Notes under the pieces: model-generated
What the model was told of the DNA's origin: nothing
Databases searched by the model: none
Seen by the model: the letters and a program-made list of their open reading frames with translations, nothing else
Virus record (IMG/VR): IMGVR_UViG_3300003702_000951
Span: 1 to 48,493 of that record
Source: a virus
Direction: 5' to 3' (one strand)
DNA length: 48,493 bases
Made by a program: the position numbers and the translations under genes
Shown: one piece after another, positions 16,188-24,459 of the stretch
Layout of the letters: each line of letters opens with the position of its first letter
Numbering within the stretch: position 1 is the first letter of the stretch

Positions 16188-16933
16188 TTTTCCACCTTAA
16201 CTCGGTTCAACATCGTTTCTTTTAACTTCGAATATTTACTTACATTCTGATCTTTAACAAACCCAGCAATATTCAAAACCTTACCAACTTCAATACCGTT
16301 CATATTAAGGTCGTTAGCAAAGAAAAACTTTACAACATTTTTCTTACTTTCAACACAAGTAATCAACTCACCATATGGAAATGAACGAGTATCTTTAACT
16401 TCTACTGTAAACTTACCGCGTTTACGCAAAGTACCAACATACTCACTATCGACAGTTTCTTCATTGAATTCCTGCCTTTTAATATCTCTCTTAAAACCAC
16501 TTGGTAACGAAGCAATAATAGCAAGGCCAAGATTATCAACTTTTTCAGCATTCATATACATAAGAACACTATTCTGAAAATCATTTGTTTTGCCTGACAA
16601 CTTTTTAAGAGCAAGACCTCGAAAATGTTCAGTCATCTCATCTGCTAGTTCTTTATCTTTAGCAGTAACGTGGACTTTTTTCTCACCTTTAAGATGCTTA
16701 TGGATTACTGTTTTATTATCCTCTATAACCACATGCTCTTCCTCCGGAAGGTATTTGCCATCTTCATCATTTGTAATGGTGTAACCATATCCAGATTTAA
16801 TAAATCCTTGCTTGCGATCAATAACAATCGCTAACTCTAGGATTTCCCTAGTGTCATATTTAGGTTTGCTGTTTGTAGGTTTATTCACGTAATCAGTATA
16901 ACCTCTTCGTGCTTCGATATACCTAGATCTCAT
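16184..16933 (-). CDS. Early hypothetical protein
   Basis: This 249-residue basic protein is the first gene after a strong sigma70-like promoter (16968-16995), with a 34-base leader and an AGGAAG ribosome binding site. The sequence is mixed alpha/beta with long charged stretches (VIEDNKTVIHKHLKGEKK, RKRGKFTVEVKDTRSFPYG). No enzyme motif is recognised. The promoter type and place suggest early or middle expression, for example nucleic-acid metabolism or host takeover. Confidence 0.65.
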   Translation of the reverse strand: MRSRYIEARRGYTDYVNKPTNSKPKYDTREILELAIVIDRKQGFIKSGYGYTITNDEDGKYLPEEEHVVIEDNKTVIHKHLKGEKKVHVTAKDKELADEMTEHFRGLALKKLSGKTNDFQNSVLMYMNAEKVDNLGLAIIASLPSGFKRDIKRQEFNEETVDSEYVGTLRKRGKFTVEVKDTRSFPYGELITCVESKKNVVKFFFANDLNMNGIEVGKVLNIAGFVKDQNVSKYSKLKETMLNRVKVEK

Positions 16934-16967
16934 TAAACTTCCTTTTTAACATTTTAACTATACATAT

Positions 16968-16995
16968 ATTATACAACATATTGGTATATTGTCAA
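16968..16995 (-). promoter_or_regulatory. Sigma70-like promoter for the 16184-16933 operon
   Basis: On the minus strand the -35 box TTGACA (16990-16995) and -10 box TATAAT (16968-16973) both match the consensus, 16 bases apart. The -35 is preceded by AAGG, an extension shared with the promoters at 18279, 29783 and 47177. It should be read by host RNA polymerase. Confidence 0.8.
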
Positions 16996-17005
16996 CCTTA
17001 AAAAA

Positions 17006-17033
17006 GTGTGGGTTTTTTACAACAAAAACCACC
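17006..17033 (-). terminator. Probable intrinsic terminator after the methyltransferase operon
   Basis: On the minus strand a stem of GGTTTTT pairing with AAAAACC, with flanking GTG/CAC pairs, is followed by ACTTTTTT. It sits between the methyltransferase stop and the next promoter, where a terminator is expected. The stem is AT-rich, so efficiency is doubtful. Confidence 0.4.
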
Positions 17034-17087
17034 TATATTTACTAGGGTTTTTATAGGGTATATTAGAGAATACTAATATTAGAAACC

Positions 17088-17957
17088 CTACACTTTATTT
17101 GGTATTTTGGACTCAAATAAGTTATCATAAACTGTACCGGAATTATTGGTATCTGGGTTTTTCTCATTTTTTATTCTTGTTTCAATAATTTTGCAATATG
17201 TTTCATCTTTTTCAAAAATTATACAATTTCGTCCAGTTTCCTTTGATGCAATAAGTGTTGTACCACTGCCTCCAAAATAATCTACTACCGTTTCACCAAT
17301 ATTAGAACTTGCAAGAATACATCTTTTAACAAGTTCTTTTGGCTTTTGTGTATTGTGCTTTTCAAATTTATTATCAGGAGTTCTTTTAGTTTTTGCATAA
17401 CTTCTAACTTCATGACTACTCCAAAAAGGAATACTAATAGTATCCCATAAATTACCTGGATGTGTTAATCTAACCTTTTCTCCAGAATCATTTACCCACC
17501 AATCTTTAGGATTACCTTCTTCATCCCTATAAGGAGCAACTACTTTTTTTTCTACTTTAACATCATCAACATTAAAAGTATATTTCTTGCTTTTACTTAC
17601 AAACCAAATATCTTCATGCATCTGCTTCCAGTTAATTGAAGAACCTCTACCTTTGTCCTTTTTCCAAGTAATTCTATTCAGAATATTAAAACCTGCATCT
17701 TGCAACATTACTTGATACATACCGCTATGCGGCCATTGACAACAAATATATGCACATCCTGTTTCTTTTAATTCTTTATACATTTTGTTGATCCATTCTC
17801 GGCACCAACTATAATATTCATCATTTGATTTCCATTGTTTGTCCCAATCAAGAGATGTTGTAAAATAAGGGGGGTCTGCAAAAAATAAATCTATACTACT
17901 TTCTTGTATAAAAACAGACGTATCTAAACAACTACAATTATGTATAACATAATCCAT
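17088..17957 (-). CDS. Beta-class DNA N4/N6 methyltransferase
   Basis: This 289-residue enzyme methylates the exocyclic amino group of adenine or cytosine in DNA using S-adenosylmethionine. Motif IV DPPY (about residue 23) precedes motif I VVDYFGGSGTTL (about 230), the order that defines the beta class. Between them is a target-recognition region (100-200). I take the ATG at 17957, which forms TAATG with the upstream stop; an in-frame ATG at 17978 lies inside that gene. It probably protects phage DNA from host restriction or marks it for regulation. The recognition site is not predictable from sequence. Confidence 0.9.
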   Translation of the reverse strand: MDYVIHNCSCLDTSVFIQESSIDLFFADPPYFTTSLDWDKQWKSNDEYYSWCREWINKMYKELKETGCAYICCQWPHSGMYQVMLQDAGFNILNRITWKKDKGRGSSINWKQMHEDIWFVSKSKKYTFNVDDVKVEKKVVAPYRDEEGNPKDWWVNDSGEKVRLTHPGNLWDTISIPFWSSHEVRSYAKTKRTPDNKFEKHNTQKPKELVKRCILASSNIGETVVDYFGGSGTTLIASKETGRNCIIFEKDETYCKIIETRIKNEKNPDTNNSGTVYDNLFESKIPNKV

Positions 17958-18247
17958 TAATCTACTTCGGGGAAACATTTCTTAACATGTAGGAGCACGT
18001 CTGCAGGATAGTCGGTAGGACCGCCTGTGCCTGCGGTTTTTACTGTTTTTTTGGCTAAACGCAAAATTTCACGTTTATTCATACCTTTTATTTTTTCTGT
18101 AGGATTATTTCGAGATGCCCATTCCTTACTTATTTCATCATGAAGAACCGCGGACCATGCAAAGCCGGCTATGGCCTCAACATCCATAGGAACTTCGATT
18201 TTTGTTAAGATCCGTCGTTTTCCATCTTTACATCGTGTGCTACGCAT
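17957..18247 (-). CDS. Small basic hypothetical protein upstream of the methyltransferase
   Basis: This 96-residue basic protein has the segment AGFAWSAVLHDEISKEWAS in the middle and KREILRLAKKTVKTAG after it, probably helices. It is the first gene after the promoter at 18279-18307 and joins the methyltransferase by TAATG. Co-transcription with a methyltransferase may mean a DNA-binding or modification-related role, but there is no recognised domain. Confidence 0.6.
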   Translation of the reverse strand: MRSTRCKDGKRRILTKIEVPMDVEAIAGFAWSAVLHDEISKEWASRNNPTEKIKGMNKREILRLAKKTVKTAGTGGPTDYPADVLLHVKKCFPEVD

Positions 18248-18278
18248 CCATTAATCCTTTATAATCTTCATAATACTA

Positions 18279-18307
18279 ATTATACAAGATATCTTACTTT
18301 TGGTCAA
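18279..18307 (-). promoter_or_regulatory. Sigma70-like promoter for the methyltransferase operon
   Basis: On the minus strand TTGACC (18302-18307) and TATAAT (18279-18284) lie 17 bases apart, with the same AAGG extension upstream of the -35 as at 16968. The start codon of the first gene is 31 bases downstream of the -10 box. Confidence 0.78.
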
Positions 18308-18318
18308 CCTTAAAATTC

Positions 18319-18663
18319 TTAATCTCCATCAGCAGGGGTTTCATCAAAATACTGCATTTTATCCATTACCTCAACCCAATCGTCTGCATCTGCAGGAGCA
18401 TCTTTCCTACGAACAATATTAGGCCACGGTTCAGCATATTTGTCGTTAAACTCAATCCAGTATGTTTTCTCTGGTTCTGCTAACAATGTATCAGGAATAA
18501 TAGCATCCACTGGACACTCTGGTTCACAAACACCACAATCAATACACTCATCAGATTTAATTACAAGCATATTAGCACCTTCATAAAAACAATCAACAGG
18601 ACAAACTTCTACACAATCTGTATACTTACATTTAATACAATTATCATTAACTATATAGGTCAT
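18319..18663 (-). CDS. fdxA: 7Fe (3Fe-4S/4Fe-4S) ferredoxin, FdxA type
   Basis: This 114-residue electron carrier has the cysteine pattern of Azotobacter ferredoxin I: C9, C12, C17, C21, C25, then C40, C43, C46 and C50. In that family C9, C17 and C50 hold the 3Fe-4S cluster and C21, C40, C43 and C46 the 4Fe-4S cluster. The C-terminal extension after residue 60 is also typical of FdxA. It sits directly below an IscA-type Fe-S carrier (9-base gap) and just downstream of the radical SAM operon. A ferredoxin reductase is at 43524. I infer that it delivers electrons to the radical SAM proteins or another redox enzyme. Confidence 0.92.
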   Translation of the reverse strand: MTYIVNDNCIKCKYTDCVEVCPVDCFYEGANMLVIKSDECIDCGVCEPECPVDAIIPDTLLAEPEKTYWIEFNDKYAEPWPNIVRRKDAPADADDWVEVMDKMQYFDETPADGD

Positions 18664-18672
18664 TAAATTCCC

Positions 18673-18999
18673 TTACTTCATTTGAAAGGATTCGCCGCAC
18701 CCACAAGATGAGGTATCTGGGATGGTAACTTTAAACGCTGGCATAAAGTCGCCAGTATAATCAATTATTGCTCCATCCATATACTCTATTGTAAACTTAT
18801 CAATAACAAATTGTTTATCTTCTCCCAACTCAAATGTAATATCACCTTCTTCTAGCTCTGCAGAATTTTCCCATTTGCCAATCAAACCTGAACATCCACC
18901 ACCATCAAGTAGATAACGAACATAAGGGACATCATTTTTAGTTGCTACTGTCAGCAATTGCTTTTTTGCTGTTTCAGTTATTTTTATATTGTGTTCCAT
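18673..18999 (-). CDS. A-type Fe-S carrier (IscA/ErpA family)
   Basis: This 108-residue protein has the HesB/IscA fold signatures, with the three Fe-S-binding cysteines at 36 (GGGCSG) and 99/101 (SCGCGESF). A-type carriers receive clusters from a scaffold and pass them to apo-proteins, typically 4Fe-4S enzymes. The neighbours fit: a ferredoxin below and three radical SAM genes above. A perfect TATAAATA octamer lies 5 bases before the ATG, so late expression is expected. Confident in family; the client is inferred. Confidence 0.92.
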   Translation of the reverse strand: MEHNIKITETAKKQLLTVATKNDVPYVRYLLDGGGCSGLIGKWENSAELEEGDITFELGEDKQFVIDKFTIEYMDGAIIDYTGDFMPAFKVTIPDTSSCGCGESFQMK

Positions 19000-19004
19000 A
19001 TTAG

Positions 19005-19012
19005 TATTTATA
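19005..19012 (-). promoter_or_regulatory. T4 late promoter octamer, perfect, 5 bases from ATG
   Basis: The minus strand reads TATAAATA-CTAAT-ATG for the IscA-type gene. Its start overlaps the stop region of the PLP-enzyme-like gene. It gives the Fe-S carrier and ferredoxin a late promoter of their own inside the larger minus-strand unit. Confidence 0.6.
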
Positions 19013-19940
19013 TCCTATTTTGTCTTCGTAATTTGACTAGTTTATTCAATCCTACTCTGTAGTGTAAACCTGCCAATTCAAATTCACTCCATTCATCTGT
19101 TCTGGGGGCCATGCCTATATGCATACAATTTGATGGTGTTATTTTAAGTTCATTGCATAAATCTTGTTGCATTTCTCTAAACCTATAAGGAATATGATCA
19201 GATCCAAAATGTTTCATCATCCATATTGCCAATTGCATATTGCTACCTACTAAATGATTATAATTATTATGTTGGCAAATCATACCATCATCGTAATTAC
19301 TATATCTAATTCCACTACGAAAACGACCACATCCTAAACCTTTACTTGTGCTAAAACTTACTTCAGTAATTGCTGGATGTAAAAAATCAAACTCTATATC
19401 CATACAAGTGCCATACCATGCACAATCTACTAATACCGGAGTATCAGATTGTAATGCATCATCAAGCATCTCATCCATATGATAATGCCTGTCTCCAAAT
19501 CCTGCAAACGGAAGACTAATAATAACATATTCATTTTTAGTTAAAGGTGCATACTCGCCTGTTGCTCTATCAAGATGATCTAATTGAGGAACAAAATCTA
19601 TATACGTTTCGTACACTCTTTTATTATAACCATACTCTCCGCGAAAGACTCGCAATGTTTTACCGCGGTGTCGCCAATGAAATTCATCCAATGCTTGCGT
19701 ACTTCCTATAATTGAATCTTTACGACTAAATCTAAATGGTTCTAAGCTTGTAACATTTATAGTATTTAGAGCATTCTCAATGATCCAATTATGCATTCGT
19801 TCTAAGAAGTAATCCTTGCAATCAAAGAAATTATTATCCTTTATCCATTGTTTCCATGGTGCTTCACTTAACACTGCTTGCCATTTTGGTTCCCATACTG
19901 CATGTGCATCTGTTAATAAAACATCTTTATGCTTTAACAT
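19008..19940 (-). CDS. Divergent PLP-dependent aminotransferase-like protein
   Basis: This 310-residue protein has the two landmarks of fold-type I PLP enzymes in correct order: an Asp in a strand end (VLVDCAWYGT, Asp172) that would hold the pyridine nitrogen, and 28 residues later a lysine in FSTSKGLGCGRFRSGIRYS (Lys200), the Schiff-base position as in SxSKxxGxxGxRxGY. The N-terminal STQALDEFHWRHRGKT segment could be the cofactor-phosphate region. It is shorter than typical aminotransferases (about 380-400). It ends the radical SAM operon, overlapping the fusion gene by 14 bases. It may transaminate or rearrange an amino acid made by that operon. Family likely, reaction unknown. Confidence 0.65.
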   Translation of the reverse strand: MLKHKDVLLTDAHAVWEPKWQAVLSEAPWKQWIKDNNFFDCKDYFLERMHNWIIENALNTINVTSLEPFRFSRKDSIIGSTQALDEFHWRHRGKTLRVFRGEYGYNKRVYETYIDFVPQLDHLDRATGEYAPLTKNEYVIISLPFAGFGDRHYHMDEMLDDALQSDTPVLVDCAWYGTCMDIEFDFLHPAITEVSFSTSKGLGCGRFRSGIRYSNYDDGMICQHNNYNHLVGSNMQLAIWMMKHFGSDHIPYRFREMQQDLCNELKITPSNCMHIGMAPRTDEWSEFELAGLHYRVGLNKLVKLRRQNRI

Positions 19941-21618
19941 ATTCTACAAACTCTTTTAACTTTGGTTCTATTTCTTTTAAATCCTCTTCTCTTATTATAT
20001 TACATTTCTCTATCCATTGCAACGATATTTTTTGCTTTTCTGTAGAAAATGTATTATATTCTTGTAATGTTTTAATTAACTGGTGCAGTTCAGATTGATG
20101 AAGTGTTTTTAAATTTAACATGTATATGTCTTTTAAACGATCAATAGTATCTTTTAACATAAACGAAGGAATGTTTTCAAGACTTGCATAATAAGGTGCT
20201 TTAACAAAATTAATTAACTTTATTTTTGTATTACGTTTTGTTGCTAATGCATTGTGCCACATTATTAAATCAGGTATATTAAAAACATTAAACAAACTAA
20301 ACACTGGCATTATTAAAATAGTTGCGTCTAATGTTAATAACTTTTTTATATTTTCCTCAACAACATTAAATTCATAATCACGAATATAATTATACAAGGG
20401 TCCTATAGCATCAATACTACAAACTATAATTAAATCCGTAATTTGATGTAACTGTGAAATAATCTTATCTGTAATTAAAGTACAATTTGTAGTTATAGTT
20501 ACTCGATTAGTTAATTGCATATCAGCAAACTTTTTAAGAAAAGTAAGAACTGATTTATTAAACATAGGTTCTCCACCTATTAACTCGATACTTAATTCCT
20601 TATCCTCTACTACTTTATTAAATAATTCATCCATAAATATATCATTTATTCTAAACTTATTAGTTGCTAATTTTTGCCTATCAATAAATTTCTCACCTGT
20701 CATATTTTTATCATACTTACTCCATCCAGTTGAAAAGAAACTATCACATGTAGCACAAGCAACATTACATCTATTTGATACTGCTACTTCAATAAACACT
20801 GGTGCAGTCCTATCAGATAAAAATTCTATATTATTTTGCTGTCTATTATGAGACCATTTTTGTCTCTTTGACTTCATTCCATACTTTTCTTTCTGTATAC
20901 AATTTAAACAACCATTAGGAATTTTTCCATTAAGAAAACTATCTTTTATTTCTTGCAATTTATCAGAAGTAAAATATTCATCTATTGTAATAGGAGTTGT
21001 TGTATAATCAAATAACGCATACTTAGGATCATATGCACAACAAGGCATTACATTCCCAGCAGTATCTATAGCCATTGTTTCAAATGGCATATAACAAAAC
21101 TTATTCATCAAATAATCTGTACCTCCAGTACCCAGCTTATCTCCTATAATACGCTCTACTGCTTTCATATGCGAAAACTGCCATTTCTTAAATGCATTCT
21201 CAATATCACACAATTCTTCTCTATTTCCCGTAACCCTAGGGTTACGAGAAGTATTACATTTACTTGGCAATATTTTTAATAATCGTTCTACTTCTAAATA
21301 TTGTTTTGATTGTTTTCCTGAAGCTGTCCCTAATGTTCTTCTGAATGCTTCATAATCTTTGGGCGTCATTGTTGCTATAATATCCCACAAGGCATTTAAA
21401 TGATTAAATATTTTTACAATACGCTTTAAATTTACACCAATTGGTGAATTTAATTCGTGTATCAATACTTTAAACCATAACTCTGACGATTGATGTGCAA
21501 CTATAAACATTAATTCAGTATGTTCATTAGTTAATGATTCTTGTATTGATAATAATTCATCTAATTTTAAATAAGATTCATAAGTTAATATATCATCCAA
21601 AATAATCTTCCTGGCCAC
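19927..21618 (-). CDS. Tryptophan 2,3-dioxygenase-like/radical SAM fusion
   Basis: Residues 1-172 of this 563-residue protein match tryptophan 2,3-dioxygenase: YLKLDELLSIQ, NEHTELMFI (His33), HQSSELWFK, FRRTLGTASGKQS (Arg93/94) and FSHMKAVERIIG (His150, the heme-ligand position), then GTGGT (163-167). Regions between the motifs are shortened (the free enzyme is about 280 residues). Residues 173-563 are a radical SAM protein with a front cysteine block (C175, C193, C194, C237, C240) for an auxiliary cluster and the CxxxCxxC triad at C284, C288 and C291, followed by an IGGEP segment. The fusion suggests oxidation of an indole plus radical chemistry on the same substrate. It overlaps genes on both sides. 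Confidence 0.85.
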   Translation of the reverse strand: MARKIILDDILTYESYLKLDELLSIQESLTNEHTELMFIVAHQSSELWFKVLIHELNSPIGVNLKRIVKIFNHLNALWDIIATMTPKDYEAFRRTLGTASGKQSKQYLEVERLLKILPSKCNTSRNPRVTGNREELCDIENAFKKWQFSHMKAVERIIGDKLGTGGTDYLMNKFCYMPFETMAIDTAGNVMPCCAYDPKYALFDYTTTPITIDEYFTSDKLQEIKDSFLNGKIPNGCLNCIQKEKYGMKSKRQKWSHNRQQNNIEFLSDRTAPVFIEVAVSNRCNVACATCDSFFSTGWSKYDKNMTGEKFIDRQKLATNKFRINDIFMDELFNKVVEDKELSIELIGGEPMFNKSVLTFLKKFADMQLTNRVTITTNCTLITDKIISQLHQITDLIIVCSIDAIGPLYNYIRDYEFNVVEENIKKLLTLDATILIMPVFSLFNVFNIPDLIMWHNALATKRNTKIKLINFVKAPYYASLENIPSFMLKDTIDRLKDIYMLNLKTLHQSELHQLIKTLQEYNTFSTEKQKISLQWIEKCNIIREEDLKEIEPKLKEFVEYVKA

Positions 21619-22663
21619 CTTCGCGGATTGTATCCATTGTTAAGCAATGTACTGCACCATCCCAAAAATGCTGATGCCTAAAATGCCATGGCCAACCTTC
21701 TATACCAGCTTTTGCAAACTGATCATATATTTCTTTATTATAACCATTAGTAATAACTAATTCTTCACTAACACTAAACATATTAACATCAAATACTGTC
21801 TCATCACAATATCCAATCCACTCTGTAAGATAATCAGATACAAAACTTTTATACCATCTTTTTTTACGAGTATTTCTAAACCCTTCTGGTAAGTTAAATG
21901 CAGTATCGGGTATTTGAATTATATCCCAACTTTTCATAATATCAGGTATAACATTTTTATTCCAACATGCAACAACACCAGGTTTAAGTAATGCTAATTT
22001 ACCATCTAGATGCCCACCGTGATCTATAGCATGGAATCTAAACTTGTCTCCTAATGCACGTTGAATCCATTCCATACCAAGGTCAGTACCTTTACCTATA
22101 TGCCTACCTTGACTAGGTTGTACTAACGAGTAAAAAATATCGCGGCCGCATCGTAACAGGTTTGCTGAATGATATAATAACCGTTGCCCGTCATGCTCGT
22201 TATATTGTTTTGTATCACTGTCAAAGTTCGGCATTGGCATTGACAGCCAGTTATTGCCTGCTTTGTAATACTCTACAAAATAATCGTATGTACTCCAATT
22301 ACTAAAAAAACGTCCATTATTACCTGTATAAAAATCTATTAGTGTATCACCATACACGCCTGCTGTATCTCGCGGCTGTAATGGATGATCAGGAAAAGCA
22401 AACTCGAATTTTTGTAAATTACAAAACCCTTTTCTCTCTTTAAGATCAAAAACAACTTTTGGACGAAGCACATTAACTCCTAAACTTTCTAAAAATTCTT
22501 TAACTTTTAAAATATCTTCCTCAGTTTCATCAAATATTCTTTTTAATCCATTACGTAATTCGTCATCGGGGAAATGTTCAGCAGTAATATCTTCTGAGCT
22601 ATATGCTTTTCCTAATATAACTTCTTTAAGTGGCTGAAACTCTGACCATGAATTAGCTTTCAC
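21593..22663 (-). CDS. Amidinotransferase family enzyme
   Basis: This 356-residue protein resembles glycine (L-arginine:glycine) amidinotransferase. It has an N-terminal FQPLKEVILGK strand, PRDTAGVYGD, the GGHLDGKLALLKPG segment with the catalytic His, and DGAVHCLTMD near the C-terminus with the catalytic Cys. These enzymes move the amidino group of arginine to an amine such as glycine or lysine, or hydrolyse guanidines. Substrate-binding loops cannot be read. The 3' end overlaps the TDO/radical SAM gene by 26 bases and the 5' end overlaps a radical SAM gene by 11. Family is confident; that it makes a guanidino compound in this operon is inference. Confidence 0.85.
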   Translation of the reverse strand: MKANSWSEFQPLKEVILGKAYSSEDITAEHFPDDELRNGLKRIFDETEEDILKVKEFLESLGVNVLRPKVVFDLKERKGFCNLQKFEFAFPDHPLQPRDTAGVYGDTLIDFYTGNNGRFFSNWSTYDYFVEYYKAGNNWLSMPMPNFDSDTKQYNEHDGQRLLYHSANLLRCGRDIFYSLVQPSQGRHIGKGTDLGMEWIQRALGDKFRFHAIDHGGHLDGKLALLKPGVVACWNKNVIPDIMKSWDIIQIPDTAFNLPEGFRNTRKKRWYKSFVSDYLTEWIGYCDETVFDVNMFSVSEELVITNGYNKEIYDQFAKAGIEGWPWHFRHQHFWDGAVHCLTMDTIREGGQEDYFG

Positions 22664-24284
22664 TTTTCTTCCTTAAAATTTGTATCTGTGTATACTCTAA
22701 TTGATTTGAAGCTTCAACATCTTGTGTTTGTACATTAACAATATACGCATCCTCAAGCATATCCAAAGTACCACTTATTTTTTCGGCCGCAGTTTGTAAA
22801 GGATCATATTCTTTTAATAAACTATATAACCCTGGTAATGCTTCTTCTAATTTCTGAGAACGATATCGATCCATTAAACGAGTTTCTACAAAAAATTGAT
22901 CTAACGCATCAGGTGTATTATCACGATACATATGGTTAATTACACCCTGCCCTTGCTTTTTCCAAATACCTGTTTCCTTTCCTATTTTTTCAATTTTCTC
23001 TGCTATAATATCTTTTACATTAGTAGGCAACGATGCTATATTAAAATATCGTGGATCATGAAGCATATGTAAAATCATATCATCCATTTTAATATCTTTA
23101 TGACTGCGTATTTCATCAACAAGTTCACGTAAATAAAAAACATTATAAATTTGTACTGTTGTTATCATTTCTAAGGATAAGTTAATTTTACCACTTTCTT
23201 TTATATTAGTTAAAAGACGAAGATTTCTTAAAACAATATCCCAATTACTTGGATAACGAATATACTCATTTACTTTACCAGGTGCATCTATACTTGTACG
23301 TAACTCAATCTTTTTAAAATGCTCCCATAATTCCAATGCTCTCTCAGGAATATTTGAAAGATTAGTATTATAATTTAAAATAATGTCCTTTGCTTTACCA
23401 TTGTCTACATATCCTTGCAAGAATTCATAGTGCTGAGTAATCATGAGTGGTTCTCCACCACTCATATGTATGTGTTTTATTTTAGGTGACTTATCTGATA
23501 ACTTTTCAAATAATACTTTACTATCTGTCCATAGATATGGATCACTTTTAACATCCAAAATAACATTTGATTGTGCAATGTCCTCGCCATCTAATACCTG
23601 ATGCTTTGTTATAATAGCCTTTTGATTATTATCTAATCCTATCGTCATTTTAGTATTACCAGGCCCAGTAAATTTTGGTTCCCATACACTTTTAGCTCCA
23701 GTATAAACAATATGTCTATATTGAAACATATCATACCATTCTTGATACCAAGCAGAACTTTCTCCCGGATAACACATACGACATTGTTGATTACACAAAT
23801 TACCTAAACGTATGTCAGCGGCAAACAATGGTACTTCTGCTATATCATTAATTGTTCCATCTTCAGCTGTTGTTTCAAATGCATCATCAACTGTAAAACC
23901 ATTATTGCGGTGTACTTCCCTATCTGCCATTCGACGACTTTTAATACCATTATCATCTTCATCATTACATCTTTTACAAATAGGATGACGTTCACCACGT
24001 AACATATAAGACCGCACTTCTTTAAGAAAATCATTATTACGAATTTCATCTAAATCAGTAGTACGACAATCAAGAGGAACATTATCTTCTTTATCTGGAT
24101 CATTACTTTCCCATAGAGTACCTCGAGTAAACTTTCCCATACTCCCTTCTTGCTTCCATCTGTTATTGCGACGTTTATAACTATTTGCTTGAACACATAA
24201 TCGATAATGCCCTAAGCTGTTTATACTATAAGTTACCCATGGTACTGGGCACCAACTTTTATTTTTAGTTAGATCCTTTGACAT
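22653..24284 (-). CDS. Radical SAM protein with auxiliary-cluster cysteines (twitch/SPASM-like)
   Basis: This 543-residue protein has an N-terminal cysteine block (WCPVPWVTYS, RLCVQ, PICKRC), the radical SAM triad CNQQCRMC at about 163-170, and SGGEP further on for S-adenosylmethionine binding. The front block is like that of the other two radical SAM proteins in the operon, so they are paralogues. Radical SAM enzymes use a 4Fe-4S cluster to make the 5'-deoxyadenosyl radical. The C-terminal 100 residues (EEALPGLYSLLKEYDPLQTAAEKI) are extra and helical. It overlaps the zinc-finger gene by 20 bases. Confidence 0.88.
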   Translation of the reverse strand: MSKDLTKNKSWCPVPWVTYSINSLGHYRLCVQANSYKRRNNRWKQEGSMGKFTRGTLWESNDPDKEDNVPLDCRTTDLDEIRNNDFLKEVRSYMLRGERHPICKRCNDEDDNGIKSRRMADREVHRNNGFTVDDAFETTAEDGTINDIAEVPLFAADIRLGNLCNQQCRMCYPGESSAWYQEWYDMFQYRHIVYTGAKSVWEPKFTGPGNTKMTIGLDNNQKAIITKHQVLDGEDIAQSNVILDVKSDPYLWTDSKVLFEKLSDKSPKIKHIHMSGGEPLMITQHYEFLQGYVDNGKAKDIILNYNTNLSNIPERALELWEHFKKIELRTSIDAPGKVNEYIRYPSNWDIVLRNLRLLTNIKESGKINLSLEMITTVQIYNVFYLRELVDEIRSHKDIKMDDMILHMLHDPRYFNIASLPTNVKDIIAEKIEKIGKETGIWKKQGQGVINHMYRDNTPDALDQFFVETRLMDRYRSQKLEEALPGLYSLLKEYDPLQTAAEKISGTLDMLEDAYIVNVQTQDVEASNQLEYTQIQILRKKSES

Positions 24285-24459
24285 TCTTTAATATATCCAT
24301 TTTATTATAACTGTTTTCATTATAATATTTTGTACCGCATTCACAACCACAAAATGGTAACAATTTTTTACTATCCTTTACATAAAATTTCTCATCAAAA
24401 TAATATTTTATATCCATATCAGGAGGTAATATAGTTGAGCAATAAGAACATTTAAGCAT
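24265..24459 (-). CDS. Small FCS/TRASH-like zinc-finger protein
   Basis: This 64-residue protein has an N-terminal CSYC pair and a second block FCGCECGTKYY about 33 residues later, with an aromatic stretch between (IKYYFDEKFYV). This matches small FCS or TRASH-type zinc fingers (CxxC...FCsxxC). The gene overlaps radical SAM genes on both sides (8 bases above, 20 below), so its product is made with them. It could be a metal-binding accessory or a substrate carrier. A ribosomal precursor peptide was considered, but no leader/core division is visible. Confidence 0.65.
   Translation of the reverse strand: MLKCSYCSTILPPDMDIKYYFDEKFYVKDSKKLLPFCGCECGTKYYNENSYNKMDILKNVKGSN

Noticed and set aside
24265-24459. 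RiPP precursor peptide
   Set aside because: It has zinc-finger-type cysteine spacing and no leader/core boundary. Kept only as a possibility in the finding.
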